From Daucus carota subsp. sativus (taxonomy: Eukaryota; Streptophyta; Magnoliopsida; Apiales; Apiaceae): 64,000 nucleotides of DNA. The first letter of the stretch is position 1; each line of letters begins with the position of its first letter. The position numbers and the translations under genes were made by a program. Of this stretch, positions 56,887-64,000 are shown in pieces. The stretch spans positions 39,960,796 to 40,024,795 of the forward strand of contig NC_030386.2 in assembly GCF_001625215.2 (NCBI RefSeq), written 5' to 3'. Below the pieces are notes generated by a model. The model had not been told where the DNA came from. It did not search any database and saw nothing but the letters and a program-made list of their open reading frames with translations.

Positions 56887-59290
56887 ATGGATTACCCGTA
56901 CGGCCACCCACTCCACAACCGCCACGACAACACCTACCCACCCCCACCCAACACCTACCCGCCCCCACCCCAAGTCCACCACACTTCCCACCAGCCCGGA
57001 TCCGACCCGTTTCACTCTTCCCACCACCCCGGATCCGACCCGTTTCACTCCTCCCACCGACCCGGATCCGACCCGTACCCGCCACCGCCCCAAGCCCACT
57101 ACGGCGGAGGGGACGCCTACCCACCGTACCCGCCGCCGCAAGTGGAAGTTCATGTTTATCCGCCTGGTCCGGGTCGGAATGACCCGTATTCTTCCGGGTC
57201 GAATGTGCACCATGTGGCTCATGAGAGTAGGCCACATGGGTATGGGCCGAGTGCGGTGCCGAATCAGGCCCATGGTGTGATGGATTATCTGAGTAGGAAG
57301 CCCACTGTGAGGGTGTACACTAAGGCGGACACTAATCACTCTCTTACTATCCACGATGGGAAGGTCACTCTTGCCCGATCCGACCCGAATGATCCGTGTC
57401 AGGTATGCCCTTTTAAAAATGATGTTTTGATGGAATTTTGGTTGATGATATTAATTTGTATTTGTTGTTCAAAAAATTGATTAGTTATATAATTGATATT
57501 TGTTTCATATTTTGTGATTGATTGTTATATAGACATCAATGTTTTGATTTAATATGAATTGTTATAAAATGAATAATTTGGTTGCGATTTGGTTTGTATT
57601 AATGTAGATGATAATAATTTGCTTAAGAATTACACTATGATATTAGTATCTGTTTTATTTTATTTTGGAAAATTGATTAATTGTTTGACTTATATTAAAC
57701 TGGTTGTTTTATATTTGTGATACATTCATAAACATACATCAGTATTTTGATTAGATATGGATTGTTATAGGATATATGAATATGATTATGCTACCGTGCG
57801 GTTTATTTTAATGTGTAATTTTATTGTTTGTGTTTCGATATTTCATTTATTTATTATTCTTCAAAAGATGGGTTTATTGTATTGATATTGACAGTATAGA
57901 AGTATAGATATATTGGTCAAGTGAGTTATTTTTCCGGTATCAAAATTAAAGAATTCTTGGGTTTCAAGGGTATTTATGTATAGAGCTTTAATTGTATGTA
58001 GTAGGTACTTGAATTTTGTTGGGATGAGGGCCCCCTTATGTGAGCTGCACGGTTAATGTTTTGTTTGTGCTGTGCTATAATTTCTTACTTATAATGTTTT
58101 TTTCTTGATGTGTTCGTGAATGTAGCACTGGGTGAAAGATGAGAAATATAGCACAAAGGTGAAAGATGAACAGGGATTTCCTTGTTTTTCTCTGGTTAAT
58201 AAAGCTACTGGTCAGGCATTGAAGCATTCTGTTGGAGCTCATCATCCTGTATGTTTATTCAATTATTCGTGTTCTGTTTATACTTTTTTATATTACGTAT
58301 TGGAGTATTGGTAGAAGTTTCATGCCCATTTGAAGAGGTAATTTTAACTTTTAAGGGTATTTAGATTTCTAGATGGATTCTGTAGTATTCCCTAAACAAA
58401 GATGGATTCTTTAATGTTTACTAAGATTAAAAAGCGTCCTTTGAATGGAAACTGATGAGTCATTAAATATATCTGTTATGTTATTAGTGCTTTGATAGTC
58501 TTGTATAGAAATAGGAGGCGGAACTGAATGATAGAATCGTCATCTTGTCTTTCGAATATTCATATTGTTCTTCTGCACATTTATCAAGCAACCTCTGTTC
58601 TTTCTCTTTTCGTAGTCAGTAGTCCTAGGTTACTTGTGGGCGTCTAATGCTGAATTTGGGGTCAGATTAAGTGTAATCTGATTGTTGCTCTGTGCTCCCT
58701 TCCCTTTTTGTTCTCAAACTTTTGACTTCGTCCCTAAGCAAAATATATTTCCATTGATTTACTGGTTTTGTGGTTCCTACAGAGCTAAGGTCAGAGATTA
58801 TTGTTTTCTGATTCCCATCACTATAGTTCAACACATCATCAGAGCTAATTGCAAGCAACACTCATTTATTCTGAATGTTGTCTCTGTCTTCTTTAAATTC
58901 TTTTTTGACAATATCTGTTATGAAGTTCAATGTTCACCCGTCTATACTCTCTGTTTAGACCCCCATATTTGTTGATCCTTGTGTACTTGTCTTTAATTTT
59001 TCGATAATTTTTTTACCGTGGATGCTGGGCAATCACTAACATAGTAAAAAAATTAATATCTACAGGTGCAGCTTATCCCGTATGTTCCAGATAAACTTGA
59101 CGAATCTATCCTTTGGACTCTCAGCCTAGACACTGGTGAGGGTTATAGAACAATCAGGATGGTCAATAACATCCGCCTTAATGTTGATGCATTCAAGGAT
59201 CACAACAATAGCGTTCATGACGGTACTACTATTGGCCTGTGGGAGTGGATTAAAGGGGAAAATCAGCGATGGAAGATCGTGCCCTATTAA
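56887..59290 (+). CDS. EULS3: single-domain EUL lectin with proline-rich N-terminus, EULS3-like (287 aa)
   Basis: Three phase-0 exons, 56887-57402, 58126-58248 and 59066-59290, encode 287 residues. The N-terminal 130 residues are rich in Pro, His, Tyr and Gly (YPPPPNTYPPPPQ) and hold three 11-residue repeats, (H)xSHxPGSDPF, at residues 32-64. The EUL domain covers about 137-287: KPTVRVYTKA, HWVKDEKYSTKVKDEQGFP, SLVNKATGQALKHSVGA, VQLIPYVPDKLDESILWTL, GTTIGLWEW and GENQRWKIVPY. This is the architecture of Arabidopsis EULS3, a nucleo-cytoplasmic lectin tied to ABA and salt responses and stomatal closure. Exon 2 (123 bases) and exon 3 (225 bases) have exactly the sizes seen in the neighbouring triple-domain gene. 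No signal peptide. A clear TATA box lies upstream. Confidence 0.95.
56980..57078 (+). repeat. 33-bp coding tandem repeat in the EULS3-like gene
   Basis: Three in-frame 33-base units encode HTSHQPGSDPF, HSSHHPGSDPF and HSSHRPGSDPY. Units share CCCGGATCCGACCCGT and keep the frame, so the number of repeats may vary between alleles. Confidence 0.9.
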
Positions 59291-60577
59291 TCGTAAGTCT
59301 CAACACATTAAATGTTTTCATAAATATGTTTGGTAAATGTCTTACGAGAGTCCAGTGCATGTAAAATTTCTAGGCTATTGTTTGTTGAAATTCTAGGATT
59401 CTGGGTCCCAGTCAATATACTATTAGTTGGAAGTAGTGATGCCTTACTAGATATACCACTAATGTTATTAATACTTAAATAAAATTTTACAGTTGGTAAA
59501 ACATGAATTTTTTTAAATTACAAGTAAAATTTTAATCAGTAAGGTTGTGATTGATTAAGAATCCATCACTGTGTCAATATATTAAGTCAATTGCACAGTG
59601 TTCTGATATTCTATATCGAGTTCAAATTACATCAAGACTTCCTGACCCGACAAACTATCTATGTTTAAGCTATCTTAATAAAGATGAACGTATATTTGGC
59701 ATTTAGGTTGTTCGCCATTTGTGATTGTCTTGATTTCAAGGTTTGTTGAGACAGAAGTGGGAGTAGATATCTTGAGATGGAGTTTAAGAGAGTAGTATAG
59801 CAGGTTATTATCTTCTGAGTCCCAGGTGTTTGGTGTAGTCAGTTGACTCTATTTTGTTGCTCTTTTAAAATTGAGGATACAGTTACTTAAGTATGAACAA
59901 TTTGAAGTGGAACAATATTGTATTTTGCATTGGTCACCAGTTCCAGTTTATTCATACTGGCCGACTGGTCGGTGGTTTTGTATGGTTTTCGCAGCACTAG
60001 GTGTGAATGGGCTTTCATAAGTTATCTTAATATCACTTGCGTCAATGCTCCCTCTTGGGTTTCAGGAAGTCCATTGGGATTTCCGTCTAAGTATCTATCT
60101 TATCTTGTTTATTGATTAAACTCTCCCTTCTCATCACGCATAAATTGATGGTTCATGCAGGATATCGCTGGAGCTGTCTTGAAGATTTGTGTACTATGCG
60201 TGTATTGGGAGGGTATTTGATATATGCATTACCTTTGTGTCTTTATTGTGATTAGAATATTGTGTTATATGGTGTGGCAATGACTTCTCTCTTGCTTCTT
60301 GTTGAACTAACTTATGCTATGTGTATGGGATGAGTTATACCCAGCTTGGCAGTTTAAAAATAATGTGATTATGAACGAGTATTATATATCGTCTCTTTCG
60401 TTACTGTATGGGGTGGTTTATATTTCCTATCTATGAAGAGAAGTTGAGGCCATTTGTTTAATTGTAGCACGTGAAGTGTATATTGACCGATGAGCACTGA
60501 TCCTTCCTTTCCTATAAGTTAAACTATTAGACGGAAGCAAGAAATCTAGTCTTTTAGCTGCTGAGAATGTGGTATTG

Positions 60578-60760
60578 TAGTATCAAGTAGGGGCGAGCAG
60601 GAAAAACCGAAACCGCAAAAAAAATCGAAAAAAACCGAAAAACCACACCGAAAAAAAACCAAACCGCAAATAAAACCGAAAATAACCGAGATAAAAAACC
60701 GAAATTAGTGGTGCGGTTTTATTTTCGGTTTTATGCTAAAACCGCACCGAAATTAACCGA

Positions 60761-60815
<55 letters not shown>

Positions 60816-61493
60816 TAATAGTAATAAAGCACCTTAGTCATTTTTAAACTTCACATCTAATTTTATATGGAGGTTCTTCTTCCATACTTGCATACTTGCT
60901 GAGTAACTTAAATAACCGGGCATCCAAATATTTGGAGGAGCGCTTCATCGAAAACTAGGGCTATTGTGATTTGCCACAAAGCAGAAATATTTATGTTGTT
61001 AATCTGCCGATCAAATTTTATTATGAAACCTATTCTACTTTTTTCATTTATGTACTTTTTCAAAACTTTTTATTTGAATTTCATGATTAATTGATTTTGG
61101 GTAATTTTATTGACTTGACATCATCTAATTTCTTGTCAAAATATGTATGTTTTAGTTTCTATTGTGTATTAAGGTTTTTTAGATGAAAGTATGTAATGTT
61201 TCCTATATCCTCATATAAAAACAATAGTAAATAGTAACCGAAGATATTGTACATGTTCATGAAAATTTATATTTTTAAAAAAAAATCATTATGCACAAGA
61301 GTAGCAAATAATAGTGGAAAAACCGGAAAAAAAAACCGCAACCGACTAATGGTTAACCGCAACCGAAAAACCATTTTAGTTGGTGCGGTTACGGTTAATG
61401 ATGATTAACCGAACCGAACCGCATTCATCGGTTTGGTAACGGTTAATGTCCGGAACCGCACCAAACCGCACCATGCACACCCCTAGTATCAAG
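60578..61493. mobile_element. non-autonomous DNA transposon, about 0.9 kb, with 10-bp TSD
   Basis: TAGTATCAAG occurs at 60578-60587 and 61484-61493, flanking an 896-base insert. The ends are inverted: left GGGGCGAGCAGG, right complement GGGTGTGCATGG. Both sub-terminal zones are dense in AACCG/CGGTT words (ACCGAAACCGC on the left, GAACCGCACCAAACCGCACC on the right), and a (AT)n run lies at 60765-60812. No transposase. The 9-10 bp duplication favours a Mutator-like element; hAT is the alternative. Confidence 0.8.
60765..60812. repeat. (AT)n microsatellite inside the DNA transposon
   Basis: About 24 AT units. Confidence 0.97.
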
Positions 61494-61499
61494 GATACA

Positions 61500-61639
61500 A
61501 ATACAACCTGAGAATTTAGGATTTCACTGTGTGATTTTGATGTTGCTAGTTATTAGTTAATTATGCACGAATACAACCTGAGAATTTAGGATTTCACTGT
61601 GTGATTTTGATGTTGCTAGTTATTAGTTAATTATGCAAG
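61500..61639. repeat. 70-bp tandem duplication next to the DNA transposon
   Basis: Bases 61500-61569 and 61570-61639 are virtually identical (AATACAACCTGAGAATTTAG ... TTAATTATGCA). It starts a few bases beyond the transposon's right TSD. Confidence 0.95.
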
Positions 61640-62881
61640 TTGTGAATGAAGGTTGATCAATTTGAATAAATACGGACAAACAGGACAATCAGTTTGGGAA
61701 GGATGGGTAAAAGTTACCTTTATATGAAATAATGTTTTTTTTAATAGATAATGTTCATTTTTAATTGATGTTTGCTTTAAAAAAAAAATTTAAAAGAGAG
61801 AGAGGAGACAGATTTTCGGAGCACTTCATTTTTAGTATGTCTTTATTTCTTGAAAAAATCGTGAAAATACCATTTTTAGAATTCTTTTCCAAAATTGCTG
61901 TTTTTGCAAACTAATACCGAATCTTGTTTTTATCCAAAAAAAAGAGATCATGGAATTGTATCTGACTGCGAATCGTATAAAAAAAGGTTTTATGTTATAA
62001 ATAATTTCAAAAATAGGTAAAACCATTTAGAAGTATAGAAAATTATTATATTTTAAAGGTATGATTATAAAAATCATGGATCATAATTAATTGTTTGACA
62101 TACCGATTCGAGATTTATTAAAAAATTAATAAATCAAGAATTTTAGTCAAACTGAAATGGAGTAATTAATAAAATATTTTATAAGAATTAATTAAAGATT
62201 TTTTAATAAACCAGAGATCTACCAAGAAAAACAAAGCAAGCAACATTTTTAAGACAAAGGAGCTAGAACAAACGATAGAACCAACTCCGTTCCCCTACTA
62301 AAATCTCAATGAAAACCAATGTGAAACTGAAAGCATTTCACGGCTCCAAACTGAATTAGCAACAATTTTCGAATTCAGTGATGCCCGATAGCCATATATT
62401 GTGGGTTTGATAAGGATATTTTCTACTCCAGGTTACAACTTACAGGTTGCCATTTTGTATCAAGGCCAGTCAAATTTCTTCGAATTTGAAAACCGATGCA
62501 GAACATTATTAAACATAGATCAACAATGTACACCAAAGTTTTCTAGTTTGGAAAATCAACTGTTGAAAAGCTGTCTGGTGAGTTAAATAAACTCGGCAAA
62601 TTAAAACACCAGAAAATCAGCAACATATAAGCTTAAACAAGTTCTAAATCTTACAAACAACTAAAAACCATTAGATGGAACATACGATGCTACAATACTG
62701 TTGCTACTATAAAAGAGAAGCTAAAATGACAAAGATCTAGTTCACATGTGAGATAACTGAAGAAACTCAACCAAATGCCAAGATTTCACGCAATTCCCTT
62801 CAGAGTCATCCAGACCACATCCAAACATCTTCTCAGAGCAAACACGCAAAATATCACAATGGGTACAGCCAATGACGATCA

Positions 62882-64000
62882 TTATCCCGCTGAATTCTCG
62901 TGCAGCAGAACATACTCGCGGCTAGGAAACCAAAATTTGACTATTAGATTTAGCAAAAAAAAAATGACTATTAGAACTATAGAGGATCAGTATATCCGTT
63001 CAATGGCAGATTCAGAATAGCCACCAGAATAGCACGATTTCAGTGAGAACTCGGGTAAACTGGGGACTTCGCCGAAAAAACAATTAGAGACTAGCTTCTT
63101 TTTCTTTTTTTGTCATTTATCACAGAACAAAAGCTATATAAATCAGGAGACAACTCTTTACCATGAAAATTAAAGGGAATTTAAATTATATAATACTCCC
63201 TTGCCTCTGCTTACAAACAGTTCACTAGTTCACCTGGCAAAGACTTGGAGACACAGAACTCCTGACAATTTTATAACCTAAAAGCTATGCAGCTCTATAT
63301 AAAACATGTAAGGTTACTGAAAACATATAATCTCTTTTGAGCACTTTCAAGAGTATTAATTAACATCTTACCTACTATTACCAAACTTTATGGTGTCTTT
63401 CTCACGAAGTTCATAATAACGTTGAGGGTCAATGCGCTCTTCCTGCAACAAGTGCAAATGAGATGTTAAACAAACTCAACATCTTTGCATGTAACTAGTA
63501 CTAGACTGATTGCCAAGACATTGCTAACGAATGCTCACATTAATGAAAGTTCCATTTGTGCTTCCAAGATCCATGATGTAAGGCCTGCATAGCAAAAAAA
63601 AGATCCATGCAAAGTTTATTATGATCGTGCATTGTCAACTTGCATAAGCATACCTGACTATAGCTTTAAATTGCTGTTCTTACCTTACTTGTTTTGACAA
63701 AGTGCCATCAGGTTGTTCAGTTTCTACTTGCCTGACAACAGTAAGAACTCATTCATAACCTACCTGAAAACACAAATATTATAGAACAAGTACATAACAT
63801 ATTCATTTATCAACCTGTATTGAAGAACAGCATGTTGTTTGCTGCATGAAGGGTGATCTGTAGGAATATCTGCCACCCTCCTTTCTCTCCCAAAAAGGTA
63901 AGATGTTTGTCTATGTACATACAAGGGCTCTGTTCATTGGACAAGCACACAGAAGTACATTGGCAAAAGACACATTAATTATAATATTACACAAAGATAA
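62882..64000 (-). CDS. DDL: FHA-domain protein, DAWDLE/SNIP1-like (3' part, runs off the window)
   Basis: Five exons read on the minus strand: 63929-63815, 63731-63684, 63584-63539, 63442-63372 and 62921-62882 (stop TAA 62884-62882). All phases agree. They encode a whole FHA domain to its C-terminus: EPLYVHRQTSYLFGRERRVA, IPTDHPSCSKQHAVLQYR, QVETEQPDGTLSKQVR, PYIMDLGSTNGTFIN, EERIDPQRYYELREKDTIKF and SREYVLLHENSAG. The phosphothreonine-binding residues are visible in FGRER, PSCSKQHA and GSTNGT. In Arabidopsis DDL this domain binds DCL1 and promotes miRNA precursor stability and processing in the nucleus; SNIP1 is the animal counterpart. The Arg/Ser-rich N-terminal half expected for the family lies beyond 64000, and the last 71 bases of the window are intron. 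Confidence 0.9.

Larger units (their letters stand above)
59291..62881. other. intergenic, EULS3-like 3' end to FHA gene 3' end
   Basis: 3.6 kb between convergent genes. It contains the element of about 0.9 kb at 60588-61483 and a 70-bp tandem duplication at 61500-61639. Bases up to roughly 60250 may be 3' UTR or a downstream exon of the lectin transcript, and about 62260-62881 is likely 3' UTR of the FHA gene. No coding gene recognised. Confidence 0.5.

Noticed and set aside
56860-57354. Long minus-strand frames opposite the first exon of the EULS3-like gene
   Set aside because: They are shadows of the GC-rich, repeat-bearing proline/histidine-rich coding exon; low complexity and no homology.
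62775-63020. Plus-strand 81-codon frame
   Set aside because: It overlaps in antisense the terminal exon of the FHA gene, whose splice phases and conserved protein are clear.

Overview
The window is nuclear DNA of a flowering plant and almost certainly a eudicot. It is AT-rich, its genes are multi-exon with GT..AG introns, and it carries plant-only families: type II metacaspase, class III peroxidase, AGCVIII kinase, SIP aquaporins, EUL lectins and a PPR protein. Dispersed MITEs are common. I cannot name the species. Exon boundaries were read by eye from splice sites, frame continuity and family conservation; every spliced gene listed closes in frame.

Layout. 1-84: 3' end of an unidentified + strand CDS. 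2221-3772: 5'-truncated LINE with a 19-bp target-site duplication. 4327-4705 (+): a small two-exon gene. 5271-8049 (-): type II metacaspase. 8840-10138 (-): class III peroxidase. 11490-13002 (+): D6PK-like AGC kinase. 13785-18268 (+): NADP-isocitrate dehydrogenase in 15 exons, ending in a peroxisomal SKL signal. 18269-22201: repeat-rich intergenic DNA with an 82-bp minisatellite and a 227-bp tandem duplication. 22202-24913 (+): DUF212 protein. 27234-34031 (+): six-finger CCCH protein, HUA1-like. 34930-37930 and 39080-40134 (+): tandem SIP1 aquaporins. 41744-45585 (+): apyrase. 46681-48489 (+): intronless PPR protein. 49442-55419 (+): a lectin with three EUL domains. 56887-59290 (+): a single-EUL, proline-rich EULS3-like lectin. 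62882-64000 (-): 3' half of a DAWDLE/SNIP1-type FHA gene that runs off the window.

The genes are ordinary euchromatic neighbours, not a pathway cluster. Two local tandem families stand out. The SIP1 pair shares intron positions and a promoter-proximal ACGCGCCCA motif, and its second copy has an altered second NPA motif. In the EUL pair, the upstream gene has been enlarged by repeated genomic duplication of a whole domain unit, introns included, into a 535-residue three-domain lectin. As far as I recall, dicot EUL genes carry one domain and two-domain forms are known mainly from monocots, so this is the strongest candidate here for something undescribed.

The mobile DNA is mostly small non-autonomous elements. 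Four related MITEs have 9-11 bp matching flanks (Mutator-like). Another MITE sits in the metacaspase intron with a 9-bp duplication, and an element of about 0.9 kb lies at 60588-61483. Short fossils of LTR-retrotransposon origin lie at 1313-1385 and in the peroxidase intron.
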